A stretch of DNA of 64,000 bases from Aphis gossypii (lineage: Eukaryota > Arthropoda > Insecta > Hemiptera > Aphididae), in assembly GCF_020184175.1 (NCBI RefSeq), contig NC_065533.1, positions 3,060,695 to 3,124,694 of the forward strand, read 5' to 3'. The translations under genes and the position numbers were made by a program. Shown piece after piece: positions 1-12,692 of the stretch (position 1 is its first letter; the number at the start of each line of letters is the position of its first letter). The notes under the pieces are model-generated. The model was not told the DNA's origin, did not search any database, and was given only the letters and a program-made list of their open reading frames with translations.

Positions 1-3000
1 CTTATACACATTAAAACAAACTGCTCTTTGAACGTCGAGACCAATCGTATTCGCTTTTATTGTTTTTACTTACTGTCTAGTAACTTTCAAAACTACCCTC
101 AACTTCATAAATTAATTAATTTTATAACTTTACTTTAAATCCTATATTAATCCCAAAGTTCAAACACCGTCCTACAATTTTAACATGGTCTATATCAAAC
201 ATAATAAAAATGTTTAGTTTTAATAAAAACCGCCTTAAGATAAAAATTGCAATAATGTGAAAATAAAACAAAATAAATATAAAAATTAATTTAGTTTTAA
301 GTAACAAAAGATTACATTTTACTTCATTATATTCAATAAAAATAAACTTTAAATATACTTATATATGTAATTGTACTCTGAGACGTTATTTATATAGTTT
401 ATTATTTTAATATTACTTTAGTTTCCATTATAGTAGTATTGTCTATAGATACATATCAAAAGCCTTATATAACGCTTAATAATTTTCTCATAACATCATA
501 TATTACGTTTTTATAAATCAAAGCTGTACTTATTTTTAGTATTGTAAACATTGATTTGAGTTATTTCAAAGTTATTAAATGAAAAAGTATTTTAATATGT
601 TAAAAAAATAATAAAAGTTTAATTATTTTTAAATTAAAAAATCGTTACTTTTATTACAAGCAATTATAGCACATATTTTATTTTCTGGTATGTATGTGCA
701 CATTTTATTGTAGATTAACAATTAACATGCCTTATTCGAAATTAACGTTTCACATATTGATGTGTAGTATATGCGCTTTTATGTGTAGCATTTATATATC
801 ATATTAACTTGCATAGAAACTCTCAGCACCTACTTAGTGCTTATAGCTGTTTGGCTATTTACGAATTTTATATATTATGTTAAATACAAAGATTTCATAT
901 AATTATAACAAGTATAATAGTATGCTATAAAGTATTTGATCGAATAATTTGAAAATTTATTGGTCTTTTCAAATGAAAAGAATTATACAAATTTGAGTTT
1001 ATTAATTATTTATTATGATGATTTTTCTAATGATTATAATTTTTTATCCCTTTTTTATTAGGTAAATAATTCAGATACTTACAGCAATAAATATTAATTA
1101 AATTAATTAACCAACCATGCGACAATTAAATTGAATACATTTAATCTAGTTATTTACTTTATCCGTGAATTTGTAAGAACAAGAATAAAATATTATATAT
1201 TTTGTCATAAATATGTCACTAAGGTTAATAAACATTATAAATATAATAAAATTCAAATTTACAAATTTTGATCGAGGTGGAAATAATCTAGATATGTTAT
1301 TTTTTTATTACTCATAATGGTATTTATGTATAGTATGAAAACTGCGGGGAGGATCCAGGGGTCCAGGTATAACCCCCCCCCTGAATTTTTTAAAAGTACC
1401 TAGAAACATTTAACGTAAATTATAGATAAAATTAACAAGTGTTCAGTATCTATGTATTTGAAAAATATTGAACCCCCCTCCCCAATTGTTTTTCAGTTAC
1501 GGCCTTCGTACACTATTAGGTTCAGGTATTATATGTATAACGTTTATAATTAATATAAAATACATTAATTTAATGATAATAAGTAAGTATTATATTATTT
1601 TATTTAAAACAAACAAGTATTAAAATATTTTTAAAAATAGGTAATTCAAAACAAATTTAACATATATTATTATTTTTTATTTTTTAATATTATTTATATA
1701 GGTATTAATAATTATGATATAATATATCAATATATATATACATAAATCAAGATATCAATATTATTGATTTTAATAATTTGATTATTAATATCAAATTTAT
1801 TATTTTTTAAACTATTATAGTTGTGTAATAATAAATGTTGATTATAATACAATGTCTATTTTTTATTTACCTATGTTTAATATTTAAATTTTTATTCCAT
1901 TATTTCCAAAAATGTAAACCCATGTCAATTTCTTGCTAAGTTAACAATTATATTATATAAAATTATATTATTATTTGATTAAAGCATATTAACTAAAAAA
2001 TATTTTGTGTTAAAAAATTAACCCAAATTTGAATTTATTTTTAGCTAATAAAGTTTAGAAATAACCAAGATGATCACCGATACCAATTGATATATGATGA
2101 AATCATTAAGATGTTTTTAAACTATCTATAGTAACAAAATCGTCCAGACAGTCACACCGATCCATATAATATATTAGTGTTTTTTTAATATTTAAAATGT
2201 AATCGTTAGTATTTTAACATCTTATCATTTACATTAAACTAATATTGTCATTCTAAACATTTTTTATTTTATATATTACATATATTTATTGTATTTACTG
2301 ATACTCTCTGTGTGATGTAATTTGGCGTAATTGATTGTTTAAAATGTAAATGTGTATGTTGTATTTAGGTATTCATATAAGAAATAATATATATATATAT
2401 TATATAATTAATAAATAAGAAAAAATGAATATCATGTAATTATTAATTTTACAAAAAACTAAAATCTCATCATCATGTAGGTATACTTTATATTGTTATG
2501 TGGCCAATGGCCATGTAGGTATTTAAGATAGTTTAGAATACTCTTATTTTAATTTCATAATACCTAACTAAAACTGCGTATAGTGAATAATAATAATACA
2601 ACAAAGTAAAATACGAATGTTATAACTTATAACAAATTCTTTTAATCAATTTTGCTTCACGAAGAATCTAAACATATAATAAATATTTTGACAACAATAA
2701 ATACGATTTTATAGTTAAAAATTGTTTCAGATGACGATGTCGTAAAATATACATTAACTGAATTTATCTCAATGGAAAATCGTATTTAATTGTGAATAAA
2801 ATATGCGCAAAATTTACATTACTTTGGAACACGATTGCTCAAAGCATACAATTATTAAAGAAGTTTAACCGTAGATAATTTATTTTTAATAAATGTAGCA
2901 ATTAACATGTGTATATAACTATCTCGAATACATTTTATTTACAAAATAATTAAATTCGATTATATCTAACAAATTATGATTCGTAAACTGAGACTTACAT

Positions 3001-4680
3001 GTCATAAACGCTTAAGTACCAATACGTATGCTTTATTTTTAATAAAATTATAATATAGCAATCTGATTAATCATTTCAAAATATAAATTCATGATAATAC
3101 TCGTATTACCTAACTATATTGATTGATATTGCTTACCTACTTTGAAAAGTTTAAAACTTGACTAAATATCCAATAATGATAGGTAATGAGATACTGGCCA
3201 AGCATTATTAATTATTTTCTGATACGTAGATTTGAGCATTAGGTAATTGAAAAAGTTATAGCCAACGAAAAATCTATAAAATAGATTATGGATTTTATAG
3301 TTCAATAAGTAATATGTTATAAGTGCTCATATTTTATATATTAATAATTGGATCAAATCGTTTACCTTAAGGTCAAGCATTAAGCTCGTTCACCAAGGCA
3401 CGACTAATCGAGTGAGAGACATTCATTTAGATTTAATTTTAACACTGGTAGTAGATAATTTTTTAAGATGTATAAAATATAAGAAAATTTCGAATTTTCT
3501 TTTTTTAACAGTAATAACTTTTTGTCGAGGGTAAATGGCTATCACCTTTCATAATAACATTAATAACAATTAATTGAAATGCCTGTGACTGCAAATTGCT
3601 ATTAATAGCAATAGATAATTAAATTATTTAATACGTATAAATGTATAATATATTCTGGGTTAGAAAATTATTTTTTTATGGGTTAATTATTATTCTTAAA
3701 AGAATAGTGTGATTGAGATGTAGAATATTACAATATGTATGAATTTCATGGCCATTTCATAATATTATTTTGATTTTGGTCGCTAGATAGCGTTCAATAT
3801 AATGCATCAAAATATTCATCAATAATAATTATATTATACTGGTTGAAAACGTTGTTTTGCTCATGAAATTTTTATATATTTTATTTGTGACTCGGTAAAC
3901 GTCATACACTCATATGGTCGCGAGCTTATTTTAAAAAATCCTTAAAAAATTACTTTCAGTTTTTTCCAAATTTTTCAATTTTCCGAACAACTTTTTCAGT
4001 TTCTTCTTTCCGTAAAAACCTTATGCACACTAGTTATACTGACATTAAAAAAAAATTATAATAAAAATCATCTCACTGGTCTATTCGTTTGTAAGTTGTG
4101 CACTGACCAACAAACAACATTTCCTTTTTATGAATATAAATTAATAATCACTGATATTGAGTGATGACAATATATTAATGATATAATTACCAATAATACC
4201 TACATAATACACGAATGGGTTCGGTGGACGACTGTAGGCTGTGCACAATAATATAACCGCTCTTTTACATATAAGTACATAAACATTTAAATCGTATTTT
4301 TATTCTACTGTATATTCACTGAGACACTAATATAAACGATTTATACAATATATTAAGTCTCTAACTTAATGAAATTTTTAGTTTAGAATGTTAAGACACT
4401 TAAATTAAAGTAGCTATTTCATTAAACTAATTTATAAAAAAAAACATTTAAAAATATAATTAAAGTAGTAAACCAAGTATAATATCAAATACTCGTGGCC
4501 TCGTGGAACTACTAAACTATAGGTAATATAATAATATGTGTAAAATATTATATTCATTATTCGCTTTAAAAAAAAAATGTTGATGTTTATCGAAAAAGAA
4601 GATGCTGTACTTGGTATATCTGAAACTAACTCTAAACATTTAAATATGATATAATACACGAGTACTTAAAAAAAACATTG
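1..4680. other. AT-rich non-coding stretch
   Basis: No frame here has coding-like composition. Open frames are short and made of AT-rich codons (Ile, Leu, Phe, Tyr, Lys, Asn), as expected by chance. The only compositional break is a C-run patch at 1344-1486, listed separately. I see no recognisable RNA gene, and the stretch reads as intergenic or intronic filler. Confidence 0.6.
1344..1486. repeat. C-run patch, possible decayed DNA-transposon end
   Basis: A GC-rich start (GGATCCAGGGGTCC at about 1351) runs into nine Cs (1373-1381), then about 90 bp of AT-rich sequence, then a second C-rich tract (1473-1483). GGATCCAGGGG-type words next to C-runs are common at the ends of non-autonomous hAT elements in insects. 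I could not find matching inverted ends or a target duplication, so the element identity is only a guess. Confidence 0.25.
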
Positions 4681-4734
4681 GCATTGAATGGTGAATGCGA
4701 AAAATGTAAACATCATATACTTCATAGTATTTTA

Positions 4735-4875
4735 TCTCCGGCCGGCGGCAGATCATTGGCCGCTCTGGCCTTCGTGGCGCCAATTATCTCCCAACAATAC
4801 TAGTATACAGTGCTGCTGCAGCTGTAGTCTGTCTTTCCGGACGATTTTTACTGCCGAATTTACACGATTCGTCAC
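4735..4875. other. GC/CpG-rich patch
   Basis: This patch is far richer in G+C than its flanks and contains GGCCGGCGGC and GGCCGCTCTGGCC-type words plus a CAG/CTG-rich segment. Frames are open on both strands. The plus frame is 87 codons, ending at 4951. A minus frame of 43 codons runs from an ATG at 4882-4884 to a TGA at 4753-4755. Neither has a recognisable motif. It could be a regulatory element, a non-coding exon or part of an old repeat. Confidence 0.3.
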
Positions 4876-4955
4876 ATGTATCATTATGAAATTAAAAATA
4901 TTTAGAAATCAAAAGTTACTGTCAGCTGGTAATGTCGTCGAAAAAAAATAAGAGC

Positions 4956-5549
4956 ATTATATTTTATATTATTATATAGTCATAAGAATTGCAACATTAC
5001 GTAGTATAATATTTTATACCTTAAATTAAAATGATAAAACTTTTGAAAGAAGTTAAGTTTCAGATACTTGTACGTATTGGTATATATTATGTTATAAGCC
5101 GTTTGAAAATTCAGTTATTTTATGACGAGTCATATTCACTTAGCAGAGAATAAGCCAATTTCGTTATTTTTCTATCAATTATCTATAGCTGACATTTCAA
5201 GATTATTTTAAAACGGCCGGGGTAGTGTGGCACTTTGGATAAAAGTATATGATCATAAGTATCTTTTATCAGGAGATAACATTGAGAAATACTGCTAGTA
5301 CGCGTTCAATGAACAAATGGTTACCAAAAACGTGCAATCAAAAGTCATGTAAAATGTACGTATGTGGTCGAAAACAAATAAAAATCTGCAATATTGTAAG
5401 TCTACAGATATACCTCTAAGTTGAAAGTACCACAAAAAAAGCAACTCGCTGAAATAAATAAATCAACAATATTGTTATAAACTCAAACGATCTATATAAC
5501 ATAACAATATGATAATACAAAGCGAGCTGTAAGTATATAGGATTTGTAT
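4956..5549. other. Non-coding stretch, possible 3' region of the minus-strand microprotein
   Basis: The sequence is AT-rich with no coding-like frame. If the minus-strand frame at 5550-5690 is a gene, its 3' UTR would lie here. I could not find a convincing AATAAA on the minus strand in the first 300 bp, which weakens the case for an unspliced transcript ending here. Confidence 0.4.
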
Positions 5550-5690
5550 TCAATCCACTTGTTCGTTCAAGGAACAGCGGTGCAGTTTCGTCCTTCGTAT
5601 GACTGCCATCACGAGGAATATTGTTAAAGCCACCAACGCAGCACCTATGAATTCGAATGGCGCAAAGGTATTGTAGACATCGATAGCCAT
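5550..5690 (-). CDS. Candidate 46-residue single-pass membrane microprotein or terminal exon
   Basis: The ATG at 5688-5690 opens 46 codons to a TGA at 5550-5552. The product starts MAIDVYNTF. Residues 12-31 form one hydrophobic membrane segment (FEFIGAAL through VMAVI). A basic stretch follows (RRTKLHR, residues 32-38), then a polar tail ending EQVD. By the positive-inside rule the N terminus would face outside and the C terminus the cytosol. Codon use is mixed with many C- or G-ending codons (ATC, GTC, TAC, TTC, CTC, GTG, CTG), unlike the AT-rich background. This is the only ATG-led frame here; an overlapping 92-codon frame starts only at GTG. An in-frame TAG lies just upstream of the ATG. 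A CpG-rich segment lies upstream on the same strand (5760-5900). I do not recognise the family. It could be a small-ORF gene, the last exon of a larger membrane protein, or chance. Confidence 0.4.
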   Translation of the reverse strand: MAIDVYNTFAPFEFIGAALVALTIFLVMAVIRRTKLHRCSLNEQVD

Positions 5691-5759
5691 ACACTTCTAT
5701 TCGTCGATGGTGTTATATAATATGATTATGTAGATGTATATTTTCAAAATCCAACTTGT

Positions 5760-5900
5760 TAGACCGCGTTTGTTGTGAAAACCACCCGCGAAGGACTTCG
5801 GACGCGCGTCACTAACCCAATTTTGGCGAGTTTCGAGACCCGTTCATACTTTATGGTTATACATCGTTGCTATACGGGAAAACGGAGGTCGAAATACGGT
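5760..5900 (-). promoter_or_regulatory. CpG-rich leader candidate upstream of the microprotein frame
   Basis: Several CpG-containing words (CGCGCG, CCGCGAAGG, TTTCGGTTCGCG) are packed into about 140 bp just upstream, in minus-strand sense, of the 5550-5690 frame. A short upstream ORF of about 11 codons lies here. A 61-codon plus-strand frame (5775-5960) crosses it but lacks an ATG at its start and looks like a shadow. The patch could be a 5' UTR or proximal promoter; this rests on composition and position only. Confidence 0.25.
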
Positions 5901-6117
5901 TTCGGTTCGCGCACCTACACGTACACATTATACATGTATTATACACATACGACACAATAATATTCGTATAATAATGACCGCGGACCTAATGAGCGGGACG
6001 TGATAATTTTCCAATCGAGGCCTGTAATTATATGTCTGTATTGTAAATTTTATAATAATATGTATACCGGTATACATCGTACTCGCGGTTTATGGTCATT
6101 AGGTTTAACGTTACTGT

Positions 6118-6178
6118 TATCATTATTATCATCATTATCATCAACATCATCATTATTATCATTGTTAATATTATTATA
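6118..6178. repeat. Imperfect ATC/ATT trinucleotide microsatellite
   Basis: ATC and ATT triplets are interspersed over about 60 bp (ATTATCATCATT pattern), with a few ACATC interruptions. The Ile-rich open frame crossing it is a product of the repeat. Confidence 0.85.
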
Positions 6179-6234
6179 ACGCTCTGTCTTATATATTATA
6201 TATATGATATATTACTATTATTAGTTATTACTAT

Positions 6235-6268
6235 GACTGCTCAAAACACATATTACATTATATATATA
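6235..6268 (-). promoter_or_regulatory. Possible TATA/Inr core promoter (minus strand)
   Basis: On the minus strand TATATATAA begins at 6268 and GCAGTC, one base off the insect initiator TCAKTY, has its A at 6238. The spacing is 30 bp, as expected for a TATA-driven start. It would drive transcription toward the microprotein frame about 550 bp downstream. TATA-like words are very common in this sequence, so chance is a strong alternative. Confidence 0.15.
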
Positions 6269-6329
6269 CGCTCACACAAACATAATATGATATATTAACA
6301 ACTATTATACTGCACACACGAGTTCGCCA

Positions 6330-6760
6330 TCGTTGGTGTGTGGCGGCGTGGCGGCCACGCACCCCGGACAGAGAGCCATATCGGAAGTTTTTTTTACTGT
6401 TATAATAGTAATAACAATAACTATCGTAGGCAGAATCGGACGAGCGCATAAAAAAGTAATAATAATAGCAATGATGATTTTCCGAAAAGAATGTTCGCGA
6501 ACGCACTTGCGTGTGTGTCAGCGATCAGCGACGGGTGTAAACGTGAGCGAGAGAGTAGGTGCGTTGTGCGGGACGGACGAAAATAGTAAAATATCAGAAA
6601 ATAAAAATTGTCGTCTTAGACCTATCGTCGAATTTAGTATATTAAACATATTGCATGCGTCCAACTATAATATAGTGTTATAACAAATTTTTTACGCGCC
6701 CGTCGTCGCTCCCGTCATCTCCGGATCGAATGAGATAATAAAAACTATGTCAGAGCGCGC
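6330..6760. other. CpG-rich patch with long but unassigned frames
   Basis: The patch has many CpGs (GGCGGCGTGGCGGCC, GCGAGCGAGAG, GCGCCCGTCGTCG) in an otherwise AT-rich area. A 116-codon plus frame (6333-6683) and an 82-codon minus frame (6258-6506) overlap. The plus product contains an Ile/Val/Thr run from a trinucleotide tract and shows no recognisable domain. Open frames on both strands suggest stop-poor CpG-rich sequence rather than one clear gene. A promoter-proximal region or 5' UTR is as likely as coding. Confidence 0.35.
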
Positions 6761-9741
6761 CCGCATATCCCGAAAACTAACTATTATAACACGATAAATT
6801 ATATGTAGGTACGGGATTTTTTATTGAATACATAATATTCTTCTATACTAAATTTTAAATAACACTCTGATTAAATATAAGGTGTTTGTCGATGTTTCGT
6901 AATGTGTTAATTCAATAGTTAATTTTTGTTATGTGGTCTTCCATATTTGATCAGAAATCAATATATGTATGTAAACATTAGATAAATATATTAATTATCG
7001 TAGGTTAAAATACCCCATTAAAATCTAACTTTGAGTAACATTTATTTAATGGTTATAAAATATGCTACTTTTATATTATAAGCATTAAATAAAATGTTTT
7101 ACATTTTACTGAGTTCGACTGTAACTGGTTATTTTAGCCTACAATATAGTTGAACGATAACTAAATAAATGTATCAGTTATGAATATTTTTTTATACAAT
7201 AGTATTTATTTTTATAATTTTATAACTTAAATTGTTTTGTAGTTTCCCTCTATCTTTATCATTTAACAAAATAATAATTATTTGTAACTTTTGTTTTCTA
7301 AAAAAAAAAGTTCAACATTATTGTCATGAAAATAATACAGAGACTTTAAGCTATAAAAATAAATTGAAAACAACCACGCAACTACAAGCAACAAAAGAAT
7401 ATGAAATAAAGTATCGTGCTCGATATGATTGACAGACTTTACGAGGGATATTGAGTCACGTGTACAATTTGAAAGTATTTGATATTTGGAGAGGATTTTA
7501 AATAAGGACAAAGTTTTGATGAAATTGGCCTTATCTTTACCGAAAGTCGCAAAATATTCTCATACGAACAGCTATGTGTGTATTATTGTTAATCCAAAGC
7601 AAAAATCATTGTACAAAACAAAATATAATAACATCCTACAAATTAATATTATTGTGTTTCAAAAAGCTCACTAAAAAATTCTATTTATTTTTTTTTTTAA
7701 TGCATTGTTATTCATATTGATTACAGTAACATATTTATTTTAGTGCATTACTGAAACGAGCAAAGCGAGTTCCTAGCTTAACAATAAAAATAATTTAAAA
7801 TACCCTACAATTTGTACATCTATAAAATGTTCATATCATTTTCCAATCATTTTACATTTGTATACATAAATATATGCGTGTTATACATGCATTTTTGACG
7901 CATATTATGTATGTATATTTTAAGAAATTTTGTGTGTATACTATATGTTTTTTACGTACACACTAGAACACCAACGATAATATTATGTTTTATGGCGAGA
8001 TAATAAATATTGCACTTCCAGAGTGATAATACGTCGAATAGTCTCGCTAGTCTTCAAGTTTGACGCTATGCATTACTACCTACTACAGGTCTAATACTAC
8101 AATATTATTATTTAGATTATTTTTTCTTTAAAAAAGCGAATTTGTGTAACAAAATCTAATCTATAGTTAAAATTTATAGCAATATATAATATTATATATT
8201 TAAAAAAAAAAAAACCAAGGTATTGCAACTAAGATTTACCTAGTCCAATTTAAAAAACAATATATTTATAACTATAATAGTTAGGTATATAAAGCTAATG
8301 AAGGACATTAAAAAACAAAAATAAAGTATTACAGCACGATAGCACTGCACAACATGTCTTCTAATTTGATAAAACGTGCCTTCGGTGAACTGGGATAAAT
8401 ATAATATATTTAAGTATAGTATTAGTTTATTAAATATATTATTATTAGACTTTCACAACGTAAGTGGCATACGCAGGTTCACTATAAGTACCTACTATAT
8501 AATATATTAAGAAATAACTATTATAATGGCGCTACATAGGACACGGATACTTTTATATCTACATTAAATACTTTATTATGAAGCGTAAATGTACTCGTTC
8601 TAAGTATAGGTTCAATATATAGTATATTATACGTTTTATTATTAATACTAAATTATAATACAATTTCGAATATTGGGGTTTTAAGCCGTATTCAACGTTT
8701 TACGTTTTGATTACTCGTAAACACCAATAAGCTTGGAAACACCATTATAAGAATTTTATTATTTTAATAAACACGTAGGTACACGCAGTGCATGCCTGTA
8801 GGCATTGAGATAAAATATACAAGGACAAAATATCTAGGTTCAACTAACAAATTATCAAGATAATATATCCAAATTATCTTAAAATTATAAATATCATGTT
8901 TAAGAAGAGAATATTAATAATAATTACATTAAAAAACATTTAATTTGTTAACAACTGCGAAGCGCCAATTTTATGTTATGCTTAATAAATATACTATATC
9001 GGGTGATTCTTTTTTCTTTCAATAAAAAAAAGAAAATACCGGTAATATTATTTTTATGATAACCATTTATCATTACCAAATTGTTTTTTTTTTTTTTTGT
9101 TTGGATGTTAAAAATTATTTAATACAAAATGAGTTTTTAAATTATATTAAAATTAAAATATATTTAGTTATTTTAGTACCTAAATCATACTTTATTCGAA
9201 TAGTAGTGCGACATAATTTATTTTGCACAGCAAAATATAATATAATATAGTTATATGCTGCTCATTGATTTTTTTTCATCCATTTTTTTTTCTTTTAATT
9301 TATAAGGTCACATCATGCAGATTTACTAAAATAAACGTTCGATTTTTACACCAAATAAATGTACCACTGCTGAAATGTTAAAATTAGATATCGATGAATT
9401 CAAAGTTATTTAAGTATTACAGACAAAAAATAGTGTATATCGATTTTAAAAATCAAAAATTCACAATTGACTACTTACTCTTTTTAACATATCCGCTGTG
9501 CGCGTAATTTACAAACGCTCAAAATTATTATTATTTATAGTCATTTTTTCAATTATTTTGAACGTGGCTAGGGCAATTTTTAAAGAGACTGATTAGCCTC
9601 CCAAGCCCGGAACCCCCAATTTCCTCTATTTGTTAGATAAACATCATAATGATTTTATAATTTATGCTTATAAATTATTTTATCCGTAGAGAAGTTGATA
9701 AAGAGGTATGCATTATGTTTGTATAATATTGGGTGCGCTTG
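6761..9741. other. AT-rich non-coding stretch
   Basis: Frames at 7232-7674 and 9056-9250 are short and low in complexity. Homopolymer runs are frequent (T at 7689-7698, T at 9084-9098, A at 8207-8215). I see no gene, RNA or bounded repeat. Confidence 0.6.
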
Positions 9742-9966
9742 ATGACGCGTGTGAGCATAGCGTGCGGGTGGAGTGCTTGTTCATACGAGGACTTCAACCT
9801 TAATATAATCGTGTGGAAAATAAACAAAGTAAATACAATTTACACGCAGAAGGGTGCCGTTTTCTACGTTTTGAATACTTTAAAACAATGTCACGATCTT
9901 GAATTTATATACATACATTCTGTAGGTACCAGTTCTATAATATCATACGTGTGTTCTATTTGTTGA
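9742..9966 (+). CDS. Unassigned 74-codon frame
   Basis: The ATG at 9742 opens 74 codons to a TGA at 9964-9966. The first third is richer in G+C than the surroundings (GACGCGTGTGAGC, GCGTGCGGGTGGAG). The product begins MTRVSIACGW and has five Cys and no recognisable motif or membrane segment. The ATG context is poor (T at -3). A frame this long is expected by chance several times in the window, so this is only a weak candidate. Confidence 0.13.
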   Translation: MTRVSIACGWSACSYEDFNLNIIVWKINKVNTIYTQKGAVFYVLNTLKQCHDLEFIYIHSVGTSSIISYVCSIC

Positions 9967-11976
9967 GCATTTTACATTACACGGGTCATTCGGATAACGT
10001 CTGTTAATCGTATACAATAACATACTCCGAACACCTCATTACCAGGGTTTGGAACTTACAAGCACATAATTATGGCTATAAACGCTTTAATGGTGTCTAC
10101 TAAAACCCGTTAAAATATTCACAAAATAAACGAAAAATATGCATAAAAATACGTTTTCTTTATGCGTTACATCTTTTTTATTTTAAAAATACATTTTATT
10201 CAGTGACCAGAAGTATTTATAAAAAATTAAAACCCATGAAAAGAAAAATATATTTAAAATTATTCAGTATGTCAGTGTATAAATGGGTTATTTTTAATAG
10301 AATCCTATCGTAGTATTTTTATAGCGATGCGTTACTATAACATTTTTCGATGTAGCCGATGTAGGTATATATAATATTATATATATTTCATATTTTATAG
10401 AATATTATTATATTAAAATAAGTGCTAATTTTTGTTTCTTTATTTTACTGCTAATTAGTATAATAATTATTACACAATACATATATTATCAAATTCTTTG
10501 TGAACCTATTTTAATTACTAATTTGTGTCTATGCCTGCGTTTAATATTATATTTTAGAAAAAATATGAAATAATTATGTGTGCATAATTTGCGTGTATGC
10601 GGTATTCGAAGATTTCACACCCAAATAGGTGAGTACACTATGAACACAGACACGTGGTACCACGATATAGCGTAAATTACAGTATTATGTGCATGAATTA
10701 ATTACGAAAAAAAAAACCTAATCGTTAGACTCGTAATTATTTTCCCGTTAATTTGCCCGAAATGAAACGTTCTCTCGAACGGTGTCTACAGTATAAATTA
10801 TAATATCAGTAATATATAAATAACATGCGTTGTATATAACTTACAAGTTATAGTAGTAGGTATATCGTAATATTATTATCGAGCGTACGTCATTATAATG
10901 GTACACCGAACATATTACGAACGGTACCTATAAACATGCTGTGAATTGCGTACCAGTCCCTCAAATTACGTCCCAAGTTGAATATTATTAAACATGTTTT
11001 TTTTTTTTAAGTGGTTTTCAAACTAATTTATAATTTTATAAAGTTATAAATACTTTTTTTTTTCATGAAAAAAAAAATTGTATTACCATAATAAAATTAC
11101 CTAAGCTAATGCTTAAAGGTGAATAATAATAATCATTTAGTGTCAGTAATTATTTCATTAATTGTAACTTACTGTTACTTCAGTTGGTAGTCAAAATAAT
11201 AGTCATAATATGCATGTATTATGACTTATGCTATTGTGTAGCATTATTGTTGTAAACTTACATTTAAAAATAAATTAAACTGTAAATTGTTAGTAGGATA
11301 TAGGTATAAATTTTATTTCGCATTATTACTCTAGGCTCTAGAGTCTAGACACCATGTATGAATAATATGACTGTAGCTGAAAATAAAATGAATTGTGTTC
11401 CGGACGTGATTTATTTAAAAAGGTACTTTTGCCTTACTTGGTAAAAAATTCGCGGCGTGTGTTCAAGCATATTCACGTATATAGTTATTAAATTTACCAG
11501 AGGTGGGAGCTATTTTTTTAATCTATTAGGTATTAGTCAGTATATAAAAAAATAAATTAAGTATTTAAGTCAAAAGTAACTTTTCTTTTTAACTTATAAA
11601 AATTAAAATTAAGAAAACAAAAGTTACTTAAATTAGTTGAAAATCAGTTACCTAAAATGTTTATTTACTGTGTATTTACAATTTTAAAAACTTTAATAAA
11701 AGTAAATAATATACACATATAACGGATATATAGGTATATTGAGTGCACCAATATTGCAGATGTGAAAATCTGGGACTAAGAATAATAGCAATATGAATAG
11801 AAAAAACCTTTCGACATGCAATATATTATATAATAAATAAATATCATAAAAGGGTAACAAATAATAACAATAGTAATATTAATACTTTTTCTACTAAGTA
11901 ATAATAATAAGCATAAGAGACGACTTGCATAAAATGTAACTCAAGTCGCAACCCGTTAGATCATAATTATTAAACT
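9967..11976. other. AT-rich non-coding stretch
   Basis: There are no ATG-led frames of note and no bounded repeats. A few CpG-bearing words lie near 10,600-10,930, without a frame. Poly-T and poly-A tracts occur near 11,000-11,080. Confidence 0.6.
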
Positions 11977-12138
11977 CTAAATTCTAATAGGTATTATACC
12001 ACCGAGGACAAACGTTGTCACCAAAATGAGCCCAGCATCGTCAGTGGCAACCGCAACCTTCCTGCTGCATCCAACGATTTTGATTTCTCCCGCATATACG
12101 TGCGCGAAACACACCACCGCATGGCCTACGGTTTTTTT
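11977..12138 (-). CDS. Coding-like 53-codon segment, possible exon or repeat-derived frame
   Basis: A minus-strand frame is open from 12138 to a TAG at 11977-11979. The section from about 12132 to 12000 lies in an isolated GC-rich patch and uses balanced codons. Its product includes AVVCFAHVYAGEIKIVG followed by a segment ending VTTFVLGG. No ATG leads it, so it would have to be an internal exon or a fragment. No strong splice acceptor is visible upstream, and a weak donor-like GTGGTA lies near the end. Two other frames are also open here: plus strand ATG at 12026 with context CCAAAATG, about 38 codons, and minus strand ATG at about 12123, 34 codons. I do not recognise the family. Confidence 0.22.
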   Translation of the reverse strand, partial: KKTVGHAVVCFAHVYAGEIKIVGCSRKVAVATDDAGLILVTTFVLGGIIPIRI

Positions 12139-12670
12139 TTAATAATATCTTATACTCGTTACCATAATATATTATAAGTACGATAATATAAGATTAATGC
12201 CGTATGTCATTGTAACAAGACTTTGAAGGATATTCGTTGTATTTATTTCGAAACGAAATTCAATAAATCATCACTGTTTTTTTTTTTTTATACAATATAA
12301 TATGAAAGACATAATAATTATGGATATCTATATATACAAGGGACTGAGAAAGTTATGTTATGTTATTGTTATTAATTTTTCAATCAGTACCATTTTACCA
12401 TACGATTGTGTGAATAGGTTTAGTCTTTAGTGTGTAAACTGTAAATAGCGGTAATATTTTAAAATTTATTTACATATTTTGAAAATTCCATTATGTATAC
12501 TATAAATACCTAATAATAATCATATGTATTCATAATATTATGTATAAAACTATAAAACTATAAATTCTCCGTAAATAATGTTTTGGAATTATAACAAAAA
12601 AATTAATACCGTGATTAATCATTCAAATTTTAAATTAAAATTTCTTTAAAATTGTTAATCAAAAATTATT

Positions 12671-12692
12671 AAAAAAAAAAAAAAAAAAAAAA
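12671..12692. repeat. Poly-A tract (22 bases)
   Basis: The run contains 22 uninterrupted As. Such tracts can mark the 3' end of a retrotransposed sequence, but nothing upstream looks like a retrocopy and I found no flanking target duplication. Confidence 0.8.

Noticed and set aside
4432..4659. 75-codon minus frame
   Set aside because: Low-complexity Ile/Tyr/Phe/Leu product from AT-rich sequence; no start context or motif.
6333..6683. Longest ATG/alternate-start frame, 116 codons on the plus strand
   Set aside because: It crosses an Ile/Val/Thr-coding trinucleotide tract and a stop-poor CpG patch, overlaps an 82-codon minus frame and has no recognisable domain. I kept only the CpG patch as a feature.
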